DNA of 64,000 nt from Cupriavidus basilensis (GTDB taxonomy: Bacteria; Pseudomonadota; Gammaproteobacteria; Burkholderiales; Burkholderiaceae): NCBI RefSeq assembly GCF_000876015.1, contig NZ_BBQM01000020.1, positions 124,001 to 188,000 on the forward strand. The letters run 5' to 3'. The notes below the pieces were generated by a model. That model worked only from the letters and a program-made list of their open reading frames with translations, made no database searches and was not told the origin of the DNA. How positions within the stretch are numbered: position 1 is the stretch's first letter; each line of letters begins with the position of its first letter. This document shows, piece by piece, positions 27,848 through 36,748 of the stretch. Made by a program: the position numbers and the translations under genes.

Positions 27848-27883
27848 ACGGGCCGCCGGCGCCCATGACGCGCGGCGGCCCGT
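27848..27883. other. Inverted repeat between dnaX and ybaB
   Basis: ACGGGCCGCC (27848-27857) pairs with GGCGGCCCGT (27874-27883) across a 16-base loop. No T-run follows; it could modulate readthrough from dnaX into ybaB-recR or be a processing site. Confidence 0.5.
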
Positions 27884-27916
27884 GGTTTCCATCCAACACG
27901 CTATCAGGAGCTTTCC

Positions 27917-28249
27917 ATGATGAAGGGTCAACTGGCCGGGCTGATGAAACAGGCCCAGCAGATGCAGGAGAACATGAAGAAGATGCAGGAGCAGCTTGCC
28001 CTGATCGAGGTCGAGGGCCAGTCCGGCGCCGGCCTGGTCAAGGTGGTCATGACCTGCAAGAACGACGTCAAGCGCGTCACCATCGACCCCAGCCTGCTGG
28101 CCGAGGGCGAGGACAAGGAACTGCTGGAAGACCTGGTGGCGGCCGCCTTCAACGACGCGGTGCGCAAGGCCGAGGCGACCACGCAGGAAAAGATGGGCTC
28201 GATGACGTCCGGCCTGCCGCTGCCGCCGGGCTTCAAGATGCCGTTCTGA
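27917..28249 (+). CDS. ybaB: YbaB/EbfC family nucleoid-associated protein
   Basis: Small dimeric DNA-binding protein, 110 residues, normally encoded between dnaX and recR as here. It starts MMKGQLAGLMKQAQQMQENMKKMQEQLA, a Met/Gln/Lys-rich amphipathic helix, followed by the beta-sheet core (GLVKVVMTCKNDVKRVTIDPSLL) and a helical tail ending LPPGFKMPF, all typical of the family. A GGAG site precedes the tandem ATG codons (27917 and 27920), either of which may be used. Proposed roles in the family are nucleoid organisation and links to recombination. Confidence 0.96.
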   Translation: MMKGQLAGLMKQAQQMQENMKKMQEQLALIEVEGQSGAGLVKVVMTCKNDVKRVTIDPSLLAEGEDKELLEDLVAAAFNDAVRKAEATTQEKMGSMTSGLPLPPGFKMPF

Positions 28250-28346
28250 GCCAGGCACGCGCAAGGAAGCCGGCAATGAGTCTCGAATCCGCACCGCATC
28301 GCGCGCCGCCGGCGGGCATGGTGGTGTTCGCCGGCGGAGGCGTCGC

Positions 28347-28961
28347 TTGAAGAACGCGCCCCCGATTTCGCTGCAGGCGCTGATCGAAGCGCTGCGGGTC
28401 CTGCCCGGCGTGGGCCCCAAGTCCGCGCAGCGCATGGCCTACCACCTGCTGCAGCACGACCGCGACGGCGCGCGCAAGCTCGGCGACGCGCTGCGCGGCG
28501 CGGCCGACGGCATCAAGCACTGCTCGCGCTGCAACACCTTCACCGAGCAGGAAATCTGCTCGACCTGCCTGGACGAGCGGCGCGACGCCTCGCTGCTGTG
28601 CGTGGTGGAAACGCCGTCCGACCAGGCCATGATCGAGCAGACCCTGACCTACCGCGGCCAGTATTTCGTGCTGATGGGCCGGCTCTCGCCGCTGGACGGC
28701 GTGGGCCCGCGCGAGATCCACCTGGACCGGCTGCTGGCGCGCGCCACCGACCCGGCGCTGGGCGGGCCGGTGTCCGAGGTGATCGTCGCCACCAACTTCA
28801 CCAGCGAGGGCGAGGCCACCGCGCACTACGTGGGCGAGATGCTCAAGGCGCGCGGGCTCAAGGTCACGCGCCTGGCGCGCGGCGTGCCGGTGGGCGGCGA
28901 GCTCGAGTACGTGGATGCCGGCACCATCGCCCGCGCGGTGATGGACCGGCGCTCGGTGTAA
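28347..28961 (+). CDS. recR: Recombination mediator RecR (TTG start)
   Basis: Ring-forming recombination protein that with RecO loads RecA on gapped DNA; 204 residues, family length. It shows the helix-hairpin-helix LPGVGPKSAQRMAYHLL, the zinc finger Cys59-Cys62-Cys71-Cys74 (CSRCNTFTEQEICSTC), and a Toprim domain with VVETPSDQAMIEQT and ATNFTSEGEATAHY. The start codon is TTG at 28347, chosen because GGAGG lies at good spacing (28336-28340) and the protein begins MKNAPPISLQALIEAL. About 100 bp separates it from ybaB. Confidence 0.95.
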   Translation: MKNAPPISLQALIEALRVLPGVGPKSAQRMAYHLLQHDRDGARKLGDALRGAADGIKHCSRCNTFTEQEICSTCLDERRDASLLCVVETPSDQAMIEQTLTYRGQYFVLMGRLSPLDGVGPREIHLDRLLARATDPALGGPVSEVIVATNFTSEGEATAHYVGEMLKARGLKVTRLARGVPVGGELEYVDAGTIARAVMDRRSV

Positions 28962-28976
28962 GCGCGCCGCCAGCGC

Positions 28977-29888
28977 ATGCGCATGAATCTCGCCCGTTTC
29001 GATCTGGTCACGCTGGGTCTGTTCGTCGCCGTGGCGCGCCAGGGCAGCATCTCGGCGGGCGCGCGCCAGTCCCATTTGGCGGTGGCGGCGGCCAGCAAGC
29101 GCATCTCCGACCTGGAGGCCGCGGTCGGCGCGCCGCTGTTCTTCCGCCATGCCGCCGGCGTGCAGCTGACCGAGGCCGGGCAGGCCTGCTTCCACCACGC
29201 GCTCACCGTCCTGCAGGACGTCGAGCGCATGGCCGGCGTGATGTCGGACTACGCCAGCGGCGTGCGCGGGCAGGTGCGCGTGTGCGCCAATACCTCGGCC
29301 ATCACGCAGTTCCTGCCCGACGACCTCGCCAGCTTCATGGCGCTGCATCCCACCATCCGCATCGAGCTCGAAGAGCAGAACAGCAGCGAGATCGTGGCCG
29401 CGCTGGTGGAAAACCGCGCCGACGTCGGCATCTTCGCCGACCGCACCCCGAGCGCGGGGCTGGTCACGGTGGAGTACCGCCAGGACGAGCTGGTGGTGGT
29501 CACGCCGCCGGGCCACCCGCTGGCCGAGCGCGGCCCGGTGCGCTATGCCGACACCCTCGAATACGACTTCGTCAGCCTGCCGCAGGTGACTTCGCTGGCC
29601 GCGCGCCTGCTCGAGGAAAGCAGCCGGCTGGAGCGGCCGTTCCGCCTGCGCATCCAGGTGCGCAGCTTCGATGCCATGTGCCGCATGGTGATGGCGGGCT
29701 TGGGCGTGGGCGTGCTGCCGCGCATCGCGGCCGAGCCGCACGTGCAGTCGATGGGCCTGTCGCTGGTGGCGCTGCAGGACGCCTGGGCGCGCCGCACGCT
29801 GCTGATCGGCATGCGCGACCCGGCCGGGCTGACGGTGTCGGCGCGCCTGCTCATCACGCATCTCTGCGGCGACCGCGCCCCTTTCTGA
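28977..29888 (+). CDS. LysR-family transcriptional regulator
   Basis: Putative transcription factor of 303 residues. The winged helix-turn-helix spans about residues 5-65 (LVTLGLFVAVARQGSISAGA, then AASKRISDLEAAVGAPLF). The remainder is a periplasmic-binding-protein-like effector domain with QVRVCANTSAITQFLPDDL and GLGVGVLPRIAAEP. An in-frame ATG at 28983 is an alternative start. It begins only 15 bp after recR and points the same way as the CoA-transferase operon 138 bp downstream, so it may ride on the dnaX transcript and act on that operon; this is inference, since LysR genes are more often divergent from their targets. Confidence 0.88.
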   Translation: MRMNLARFDLVTLGLFVAVARQGSISAGARQSHLAVAAASKRISDLEAAVGAPLFFRHAAGVQLTEAGQACFHHALTVLQDVERMAGVMSDYASGVRGQVRVCANTSAITQFLPDDLASFMALHPTIRIELEEQNSSEIVAALVENRADVGIFADRTPSAGLVTVEYRQDELVVVTPPGHPLAERGPVRYADTLEYDFVSLPQVTSLAARLLEESSRLERPFRLRIQVRSFDAMCRMVMAGLGVGVLPRIAAEPHVQSMGLSLVALQDAWARRTLLIGMRDPAGLTVSARLLITHLCGDRAPF

Positions 29889-30026
29889 CGCCCCCGCCTT
29901 TCGCGTTCCAAGAAGGCCCGCTTCTCCGAATGCCGATTCCGCCATGCGCGCGGCTGGGGCACACTGCGTCGAAACAAGGCGTGGCGCCGGCGCGATCGTC
30001 AGCGCGGCCCGCCGCAATCGAAATGC

Positions 30027-31238
30027 ATGGAGACCCCGCACATGGCGCGACAGATTCTAGAGGGCATCCGGGTCCTGGAACTCGGACAACTGATTGCCGG
30101 CCCCTTCGCCGCCAAGACCCTGGCCGATTTCGGCGCGCAGATCGTCAAGGTCGAGCCGCCCGGGCAGGGCGACCCGCTGCGCAAATGGCGCATGCTGCAT
30201 GGCGACACCTCGGTGTGGTGGGAAGCGCAGTCGCGCAACAAGCAGTCGATCTGCATCGACCTGCGCCAGGCCGAGGGCCAGGCCGTGGTGCGCCGCCTGG
30301 CCGCCGAGGCCGACGTGCTGATCGAGAACTTCCGCCCCGGCACGATGGAGAAATGGGGCCTGGGCTACGACACGCTGAGCGCCGACAACCCCGGCCTCAT
30401 CATGGTGCGGGTCTCGGGCTACGGCCAGACCGGCCCGAAGAAGGACGAACCCGGCTTCGCCGCGGTGGCCGAGGCCATGAGCGGGCTGCGCCACCTGACC
30501 GCCGAGCCCGGCCGCGCGCCGGTGCGCGCGGGCCTGTCGCTGGGCGACACCATCGCCGGCCTGCACGGCGCGCTGGGCGTGCTGCTGGCGCTGTACGAGC
30601 GCGACGCGCGCGGCGGCAAGGGGCAGGTCATCGACGTGGCCCTGTATGAATCGCTGTTCAACCTGAGCGAGAGCCTGCTGCCGGAATACTCCGCGTTCGG
30701 CGCGGTGCGCCAGCCGGCCGGCGGCGCGTTGCCGGGCATCGCGCCGTCCAACGCCTATCCGTGCGCCAGCGGCGAGTACGTGCTGGTGGCGGCCAACGGC
30801 GACGCCATCTTCAAGCGCCTGATGCATGCGCTGGGCCGCGCCGACCTCGCCGAGGACCCGGCACTCGCGCGCAACGACGGGCGCGTGCAGCGCGTCGAGG
30901 AGATCGACGCCGCCATCGCGGCCTGGACCCGCGCCCACAGCGTGGAGGACGCGCTGGCCGTGCTCCGGCAGGCCGAGGTGCCGTCGGGCCGCATCTACAC
31001 CGTCAAGGACATCGCCGAAGACCCGCACTACCGCGCGCGCGGCGTGATCGAGAGCGTGACCTCGGCCGCCGGGCTGACCGTGGAAGTGCCGGGCATCATC
31101 CCCAAGCTGTCGGCCAGCCCGGGCGCCATCCACGACCGCGCGCCCGCGCTGGGCGAGCATACCGACGCGGTGCTGGCGCAGGCGGGCTTCGATGCCGCCA
31201 CCATCGCCGACCTGCGCGCGCGCGGGGTGGTGGCATGA
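30027..31238 (+). CDS. CaiB/BaiF-family CoA-transferase
   Basis: Family III CoA-transferase moving CoA between carboxylic acids; 403 residues. The family fold is evident from RVLELGQLIAGPFAAKTLADFGAQIVKVEPP at the start, ENFRPGTMEKWGLGYD, and SGYGQTGPKKDEPGF; the catalytic aspartate is expected in the GLSLGDTIAGLHG segment. An in-frame ATG at 30042 (MARQILEG) is an alternative start. It overlaps the following HMG-CoA-lyase-like gene by 4 bp, so the pair probably activates and then cleaves the same acid. Substrate unknown; related pairs act on branched C5/C6 dicarboxylic or hydroxy acids. Confidence 0.9.
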   Translation: METPHMARQILEGIRVLELGQLIAGPFAAKTLADFGAQIVKVEPPGQGDPLRKWRMLHGDTSVWWEAQSRNKQSICIDLRQAEGQAVVRRLAAEADVLIENFRPGTMEKWGLGYDTLSADNPGLIMVRVSGYGQTGPKKDEPGFAAVAEAMSGLRHLTAEPGRAPVRAGLSLGDTIAGLHGALGVLLALYERDARGGKGQVIDVALYESLFNLSESLLPEYSAFGAVRQPAGGALPGIAPSNAYPCASGEYVLVAANGDAIFKRLMHALGRADLAEDPALARNDGRVQRVEEIDAAIAAWTRAHSVEDALAVLRQAEVPSGRIYTVKDIAEDPHYRARGVIESVTSAAGLTVEVPGIIPKLSASPGAIHDRAPALGEHTDAVLAQAGFDAATIADLRARGVVA

Positions 31239-32299
31239 GCGCCGCCACGTTCGCCGCTTCCGCCGCCTCCGCCGGCCCGGCCCGCATCGAGATCAACGAG
31301 GTGGCGCCGCGCGACGGCCTGCAGATCGAGCCGGTGGTGGTGCCGACCGACGCCAAGGTGGCCTTCCTCGACGCGCTGTCCGCGTGCGGCTTTGCCCGCA
31401 TCGAGGCGACCTCCTTCACCTCCGCCAAGGCGATTCCCGCGCTGGCCGATGCCGAGGCCGTCATGCACCGCATGGCGCGCGCGCCCGGCGTGCGCTACAC
31501 CGCGCTGGTGCCCAACCTGCGCGGCATGGAGCGCGCGCTGTCGTGCCGGCCCGACGAGCTCAACCTCGTGATGTCGGCCAGCGAGACGCACAACCGCGCC
31601 AACCTGCGCATGACGCGCGCGCAGTCGCAGGCGCAACTGCTGGCGATGATCGCGGCGGCGGGGCAGGCCGGCGTGCCGGTCAATGTCTCGCTGTCCACGG
31701 TGTTCGGCTGCCCGTTCGAAGGCGAGGTCGACGCGGACGCGGTGATGGCGCTGGCGGCATCGTTCGCCGCCGCCGGCGCGGCCGGCATCACGCTGTGCGA
31801 CACCACCGGCATGGCCTATCCCACGCAGGTCGCCGCGCTGTGCGAGCGCTTCCGGCGCGAGCTGCCGCAGGCCGGCCTGACCATCCACCTGCACAACACG
31901 CGCGGCATGGGCCTGGCCAACGCGCTGGCCGCGTGGCAGGCCGGCGTGGCGCGCTTCGACGCCGCCGCCGGCGGCCTGGGCGGCTGCCCCTACGCGCCCG
32001 GTGCGAGCGGCAACGTCAGCACCGAGGAACTGGTGCACATGTTCGCTTCGATGGGCGTGGACACCGGCGTGGACCTCGGCCGCCTGCTCGAGGTGGTGGC
32101 GGGGCTGCCGGAGCTGGTGCGGCGCGACACGCCGAGCCAGTTGCTGAGCGCCGGCCCGCGCCTGCGCACGCACCAGCCGCCGGCCTGGATGGCGGCGCAT
32201 TTCGCCGCGCAGGAAGCCGCGCAGCAGGCATTGCAGCAGGCACCGCAAGCACCGCACGAAGATTTGCGGAACGGTTCGCAGGACGGTGCGCGGCGCTGA
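31235..32299 (+). CDS. Hydroxymethylglutaryl-CoA lyase-like aldolase
   Basis: DRE-TIM metallolyase, 354 residues, cleaving a 3-hydroxy-3-methyl-acyl-CoA to acetyl-CoA (or pyruvate) plus a keto acid. Motifs: INEVAPRDGLQIEP (catalytic Arg and metal Asp), TIHLHNTRGMGLANA (metal His pair), and the family signature GGLGGCPYAPGASGNVSTEEL with the catalytic Cys. About 35 Ala/Gln-rich residues at the C-terminus look like an unstructured tail. ATGA coupling to the CoA-transferase indicates a joint pathway. True HMG-CoA, citramalyl-CoA or a related CoA ester are all possible. Confidence 0.88.
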   Translation: MSAATFAASAASAGPARIEINEVAPRDGLQIEPVVVPTDAKVAFLDALSACGFARIEATSFTSAKAIPALADAEAVMHRMARAPGVRYTALVPNLRGMERALSCRPDELNLVMSASETHNRANLRMTRAQSQAQLLAMIAAAGQAGVPVNVSLSTVFGCPFEGEVDADAVMALAASFAAAGAAGITLCDTTGMAYPTQVAALCERFRRELPQAGLTIHLHNTRGMGLANALAAWQAGVARFDAAAGGLGGCPYAPGASGNVSTEELVHMFASMGVDTGVDLGRLLEVVAGLPELVRRDTPSQLLSAGPRLRTHQPPAWMAAHFAAQEAAQQALQQAPQAPHEDLRNGSQDGARR

Positions 32300-32418
32300 G
32301 CGGCGCGCGCCGGAGATTCGCCGCATCACCCCGTAGCAACGGGCGCGCACCGCGCGGCGAGGGCCGCCGCGGGCGCAAGACCAGATCAAGACCAACACGC
32401 ATCAGGCAGGAGACACCC

Positions 32419-33471
32419 ATGTCCAGCATCCAGGCATTTGCCGCCGCACGTTCGCCGCTTTCCCACACCCGCGCGCCGCGCGGCGCCTCGGCCGCGCGCC
32501 GCAGGGCGCTCGGCGCCGCCGCCGCGCTCGCCGTGGCGGGCCTGGCCGGCACGTCGGCCTTCGCGCAGGACGGCGCCTGGCCGCAGCGGCCGGTCACGCT
32601 GGTGGTCTCGGCCGCAGCCGGCGGCACCACCGATCTCGCCGCGCGCATGATTTCCGAGCCGCTGGCCAAGGCCCTCGGCCAGCCGGTGGTGGTGGACAAC
32701 CGGCCCGGCGGCTCGGGCGGCATCGCCGCGCAGGTGGTGGCGCGCGCCAAGCCGGATGGCTACACCCTGCTGGTGCAGTATTCCGGCTACCAGGTCATCA
32801 CGCCGCTGCTGACCAAGACCGCGTGGGACCCGGTCAAGGACTTCGCGCCGGTGGCCAACCTGCTGTCCGCGCCGCAGGTGCTGGTGGTGCGGCCGAGCCT
32901 GCCGGTCAAGTCGCTCAAGGAACTGGTGGCCTACGCCAAGGCCAATCCCGACAAGCTCAACTACGCGTCGTCGGGCAACGGCTCGCTGCAGCACGTCTCG
33001 ACCGAGCTGCTCAACCAGATGGCCGGCATCCGCATCACCCATGTGCCATACAAAGGCACGGGCCCGGCCATGACCGACCTGCTGGGCGGCTCGGTCGACC
33101 TCACCATCACCACGCCGCCGCCGCTGATGGGGCATATCCAGGGCGGCAAGCTGCGCCCGCTGGTCGTGACCAGCAAGCAGCGCCTGCCCAGCCTGAAGGA
33201 CGTGCCCTCGGCGCCCGAGGCCGGTTATCCCGACCTCGACGTGTCGTCGTGGTTCGCCATGTACGCGCCGGCCGGCACGCCCAGGCCCATCGTCGACAAG
33301 CTGGCCGGCGAGATCGAACGCATCATGCAGACCGAGGCCTTCCGCAAGAAGGCCGAGGAGCTCGGCGCCGAGGCGAAGTTCATGGGGCCGAAGCAGCTCG
33401 ATGCCTACCAGCGCGGCGAGCTGGCGCGCTGGGCCAAGGTGATCAAGTCCGCCGACATCCACGCCGAGTGA
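32419..33471 (+). CDS. Bug/TctC-family tripartite tricarboxylate receptor
   Basis: Periplasmic solute-binding protein of 350 residues, of the family massively expanded in Bordetella and Cupriavidus. A long N-terminus includes twin-arginine-like ARRRALGAAAALAVAGLAG and a cleavage site near SAFAQ. The mature part opens with WPQRPVTLVVSAAAGGTTD and has DNRPGGSGGIAAQVVARAKPDGYTL and PYKGTGPAMTDLLGGSVDL, typical Bug elements. GGAGA precedes the ATG. No TctA/TctB membrane genes are nearby, as is usual for orphan Bug genes. It follows the lyase by 119 bp and probably captures the acid degraded by that pair. Confidence 0.92.
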   Translation: MSSIQAFAAARSPLSHTRAPRGASAARRRALGAAAALAVAGLAGTSAFAQDGAWPQRPVTLVVSAAAGGTTDLAARMISEPLAKALGQPVVVDNRPGGSGGIAAQVVARAKPDGYTLLVQYSGYQVITPLLTKTAWDPVKDFAPVANLLSAPQVLVVRPSLPVKSLKELVAYAKANPDKLNYASSGNGSLQHVSTELLNQMAGIRITHVPYKGTGPAMTDLLGGSVDLTITTPPPLMGHIQGGKLRPLVVTSKQRLPSLKDVPSAPEAGYPDLDVSSWFAMYAPAGTPRPIVDKLAGEIERIMQTEAFRKKAEELGAEAKFMGPKQLDAYQRGELARWAKVIKSADIHAE

Positions 33472-33690
33472 GGCTGGCGGGCCGCGGCGGGCTGCCGGCA
33501 GCCCGTCGAAAGCCCGTCGAAAGGCATGTCCTGTATGCTGGCCGCCGCACGCGGCATAGGTGTTGGTCCCGATGCGGGCATGCGCCGCATCCGCTAGCAT
33601 CGCAGCTTGCCGCTGCGCGGCACTGCGCCGCGGAGACAACGGGCAGAACGAGCGGGCAGGACGAGCGGATAGAACAGGTAGGAGAAAGCA

Positions 33691-34731
33691 ATGTATAACA
33701 AGAAATTCTGGAAGCAGGCGCTGATCGCGCTGGCGCTGTTCCTGGCGGGCTGGTTCACTTTCGGCAGCCAGGCCCAGGGCAAGCCCGAGAAGACCAAGGT
33801 CACTGTCGCCGTGGGCGGCAAGAACCTGTTCTACTACCTGCCGCTGACCATCGCCGAGCGCCTCGGCTACTTCAAGGACGAAGGCCTCGACGTCGAGATC
33901 GTCGACTTCGCCGGCGGCGCCAAGGCGCTGCAGGCCGTGGTGGGCGGCAGCGCGGACGTGGTCTCCGGCGCCTACGAGCACACGCTGAACCTGCAGGCCA
34001 AGGGCCAGCAGTACCAGGAGTTCGTGCTGCAGGGCCGCGCCCCGCAGATCGTGCTGGTGGTCTCCAACAAGAACCTGCCCAACTTCAAGTCCGTCGCCGA
34101 CCTCAAGGGCAAGAAGATCGGTGTCACCGCGCCCGGCTCGTCGACCAACATGATGGCCAACTTCGTGCTGGCCAAGGCCGGCCTCAAGCCGTCCGACGTG
34201 TCGTTCATCGGCGTGGGCGCCAGCGCCGGCGCGGTGGCCGCGATGCGCTCGGGCCAGATCGACGCGATGGCCAACCTCGATCCCGTGGTGTCGATGCTCA
34301 CGCAGAAGAACGAAGTGCGCATCGCCTCGGACACGCGCACGCTCAAGGACACCCAGGCCGTGTTCGGCGGCAACATGCCGTCGGGCTGCCTCTATGCCTC
34401 GGCCGCCTTCATCCGGCAGAACCCGAACACCACGCAGGCCATGACCAACGCGATGGTGCGCGCGCTCAAGTGGCTGCAGAAGGCCGGCCCGTCCGACATC
34501 GTCAAGACCGTGCCGGAGAGCTACCTGCTGGGCGACCGCGCGCTGTACCTGGCGGCGTGGGACAAGGTCAAGGAAGCGATCTCGCCGGACGGCGTGATGC
34601 CGGCCGACGGCCCCCGGACCGCGCTCAACACGCTGCAGCAGTTCGACCCGGAGCTCAAGGGCAAGGCCATCAGGCTGGATGACACCTTCACCAACGCCTT
34701 CGTGCTGAAGGCCAACGCCAAGTACAAGTAA
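33691..34731 (+). CDS. NMT1/SsuA-type ABC transporter substrate-binding protein
   Basis: Periplasmic receptor, 346 residues, with a signal peptide of about 30 residues (hydrophobic ALIALALFLAGWFTFGSQAQG). The family fold is seen in KNLFYYLPLTIAERLGYFKDEGLDVEIVDF and the GSADVVSGAYEHTL and IGVTAPGSSTNMMANF segments, as in sulfonate, nitrate or pyrimidine-precursor receptors. GTAGGAG precedes the ATG. A hairpin terminator and about 157 bp separate it from its ATPase and permease genes, which would allow higher receptor expression. The ligand is unknown. Confidence 0.9.
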   Translation: MYNKKFWKQALIALALFLAGWFTFGSQAQGKPEKTKVTVAVGGKNLFYYLPLTIAERLGYFKDEGLDVEIVDFAGGAKALQAVVGGSADVVSGAYEHTLNLQAKGQQYQEFVLQGRAPQIVLVVSNKNLPNFKSVADLKGKKIGVTAPGSSTNMMANFVLAKAGLKPSDVSFIGVGASAGAVAAMRSGQIDAMANLDPVVSMLTQKNEVRIASDTRTLKDTQAVFGGNMPSGCLYASAAFIRQNPNTTQAMTNAMVRALKWLQKAGPSDIVKTVPESYLLGDRALYLAAWDKVKEAISPDGVMPADGPRTALNTLQQFDPELKGKAIRLDDTFTNAFVLKANAKYK

Positions 34732-34758
34732 GCCACCGCCCGCGCCACGGGAACCGGC

Positions 34759-34785
34759 GGCCCGCTGCGCGCAGCGGGCCTTTGC
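34759..34785 (+). terminator. Hairpin between receptor and ATPase genes
   Basis: GGCCCGCTGC (34759-34768) pairs with GCAGCGGGCC (34771-34780), followed by TTTGCATTTG. A likely partial terminator that lets part of transcription continue into the ATPase and permease. Confidence 0.75.
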
Positions 34786-34888
34786 ATTTGCGCCGCGGGC
34801 AACCCGCGGCGCCAGTATTCCACCGCGGCCCGGGGCCGCGCGGCGGTGCCCGGCACCGCCGTCGCCCCGGGCCGGCACAGAGCCAGCC

Positions 34889-35701
34889 ATGAGCACTGCC
34901 GCACTTTCCCTCGACAACGTCACCTGCACCTTCGTCTCGCGCGAGGACCGCAGCCAGCGCTATACCGCCGTCAAGGACGTCACCCTGGCCATCGCGCCGG
35001 GCGAGTTCGTCTCCGTGGTGGGGCCGACCGGCTGCGGCAAGTCCACCCTGCTCAACGTCGGCGCCGGCCTGCTGCAGCCGTCGGCCGGCGAGGTGCGCGT
35101 GTTCGGCGAGCCGCTGCGCGGCATCAACGCGCGCGCCGGCTACATGTTCCAGGCCGAGGCACTGATGCCGTGGCGCAGCGCGCTCGACAACGTGATCGCC
35201 GGACTCGAGTTCCGCGGCGTGCCGCGCGCCGAGGCCGCGCGGCAGGGCGAGGCCTGGCTGCGCCGCGTCGGCCTGGGCGGCTTCGGCGACCGCTATCCGC
35301 ACCAGCTCTCGGGCGGCATGCGCAAGCGCGTGAGCCTGGCGCAGACGCTGGTGCTGGACCCGGACATCATCCTGATGGACGAGCCGTTCTCCGCGCTCGA
35401 CATCCAGACCCGCCAGCTGATGGAGAACGAGGTGCTGGAGCTGTGGGCGGCCAAGCGCAAGGCGGTGCTGTTCATCACCCACGATCTCGACGAGGCCATC
35501 GCCATGAGCGACCGCGTGGTGGTGCTGTCGGCCGGGCCGGGCACGCACCCGATCGGCGAGTTCGCCATCGACCTGCCGCGCCCGCGCGACGTGGCCGAGA
35601 TCCGCAACCACCCGCGCTTCGTCGAGCTGCATGCCGCCATCTGGGACGTGCTGCGCGAGGAAGTGCTCAAGGGCTACGCGCAGCAGCGCAAGGTGGCCTG
35701 A
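34889..35701 (+). CDS. ABC transporter ATPase (SsuB/TauB type)
   Basis: Cytoplasmic motor, 270 residues. Walker A GPTGCGKST, the Q-loop MFQAEALMPWRSALDNV, signature LSGGMRKRVSLAQ, Walker B IILMDEPFSALD and the switch His (FITHDLDEA) are intact. The GPTGCGKST/LMPWRS combination and the PLRGINARAGYMFQ stretch place it with nitrate/sulfonate/thiamine-precursor importers. It lies 63 bp before the permease gene on the same strand and serves the receptor at 33691-34731. Confidence 0.93.
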   Translation: MSTAALSLDNVTCTFVSREDRSQRYTAVKDVTLAIAPGEFVSVVGPTGCGKSTLLNVGAGLLQPSAGEVRVFGEPLRGINARAGYMFQAEALMPWRSALDNVIAGLEFRGVPRAEAARQGEAWLRRVGLGGFGDRYPHQLSGGMRKRVSLAQTLVLDPDIILMDEPFSALDIQTRQLMENEVLELWAAKRKAVLFITHDLDEAIAMSDRVVVLSAGPGTHPIGEFAIDLPRPRDVAEIRNHPRFVELHAAIWDVLREEVLKGYAQQRKVA

Positions 35702-35764
35702 AGCGGCCGCCGCCGCAACCCCGGCATCCGCCATCCAATCCGGTCCGACTCTATTTCTATCCTC

Positions 35765-36556
35765 ATGGCATTCCGTCCCGATTCCAAGGGCATGCTGCGC
35801 TTCTGGCAACTGCTCGTCCTCGTTGTGATCCTCGCCGCGTGGCACTTCGCCACGCGCTCGCAGCAGGTCGCGTTCTTCTTCGGCGAGCCGCTGATGGTGG
35901 CCCAGCGCATCTGGAGCTGGTTCGTGGTCGAGCGCGACATCTACCTGCACCTCGGCGTGACGCTGGCCGAGACGCTGCTGGCGTTCGGCATCGGCACCGC
36001 GGCCGGCCTCGGCGTGGGCCTGTGGCTGGCGCTCAGCCCGCTCACCTCGGCCATCCTCGACCCCTACATCAAGGCGGCCAACTCGATGCCGCGCGTGATC
36101 CTGGCGCCGATCTTCGCGGTGTGGTTCGGCCTCGGCATCTGGTCCAAGGTGGCGCTGGCGGTGACGCTGGTGTTCTTCATCGTGTTCTTCAACGTCTACC
36201 AGGGCGTCAAGGAAGTCAGCCCCGTGGTGCTGGCCAACGCGCGCATGCTCGGCGCCAACCAGCGGCAACTGCTGCGCCACGTCTATCTGCCGAGCGCGAC
36301 CAGCTGGGTGTTCTCGTCGCTGCATACCTCGGTCGGCCTGGCCTTCGTCGGCGCGGTGGTGGGCGAGTACCTGGGCTCGGCCAGCGGCGTGGGCTACCTG
36401 ATCCTGCAGGCCGAAGGCACCTTCGACATCAACACCGTGTTCGCCGGCATCGTGGTGCTGACCGCGGCGGCGCTGGTGCTGGACACGCTGGTGGGCAGCG
36501 TGGAAAAGCGGCTGATGAAGTGGCAGCCGCGCACGGGGGAGACGGAGAAGCTGTAG
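35765..36556 (+). CDS. ABC transporter permease (SsuC/TauC type)
   Basis: Inner-membrane channel subunit, 263 residues with about six membrane helices. The EAA coupling loop is NARMLGANQRQLLRHVYLPSA, and the region before it includes NSMPRVILAPIFAVWFGLG, characteristic of the sulfonate/nitrate/taurine permease family. It completes the importer with the upstream ATPase and receptor. Substrate not deducible; no desulfonation or pyrimidine-salvage genes adjoin the operon to hint at it. Confidence 0.92.
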   Translation: MAFRPDSKGMLRFWQLLVLVVILAAWHFATRSQQVAFFFGEPLMVAQRIWSWFVVERDIYLHLGVTLAETLLAFGIGTAAGLGVGLWLALSPLTSAILDPYIKAANSMPRVILAPIFAVWFGLGIWSKVALAVTLVFFIVFFNVYQGVKEVSPVVLANARMLGANQRQLLRHVYLPSATSWVFSSLHTSVGLAFVGAVVGEYLGSASGVGYLILQAEGTFDINTVFAGIVVLTAAALVLDTLVGSVEKRLMKWQPRTGETEKL

Positions 36557-36616
36557 GGTCGCTGGGGCAATGAACGACGCCACCGATTTTTATCGGCACG
36601 GCGGCATTCGCCCGCG

Positions 36617-36659
36617 CCGGCCCTCTCCCCCGACCCCTCTCCCGCAGGCGGGAGAGGGG
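36617..36659. repeat. REP-like palindromic repeat
   Basis: A perfect 12-bp inverted repeat (36634-36645 with 36648-36659, 2-base loop) of the CCCCTCTCCCGC type, preceded by CCCTCTCCCCCGA. Elements of this kind are scattered between genes in many proteobacterial genomes. It lies between the convergent permease and PhoD genes and may double as a terminator. Confidence 0.7.
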
Positions 36660-36748
36660 AGCAAACCGGCGGCCGACCGTGGCGTCGCCGGCAAGCCGGC
36701 AAGTCCTCAAGCCAGCAAGTCAGCAAACCTCCAGATCAGACCACCAGA

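Noticed and set aside
27848..27883. Inverted repeat as the dnaX terminator
   Set aside because: There is no T-tract, and ybaB and recR are expected to share the transcript; kept only as an inverted repeat.
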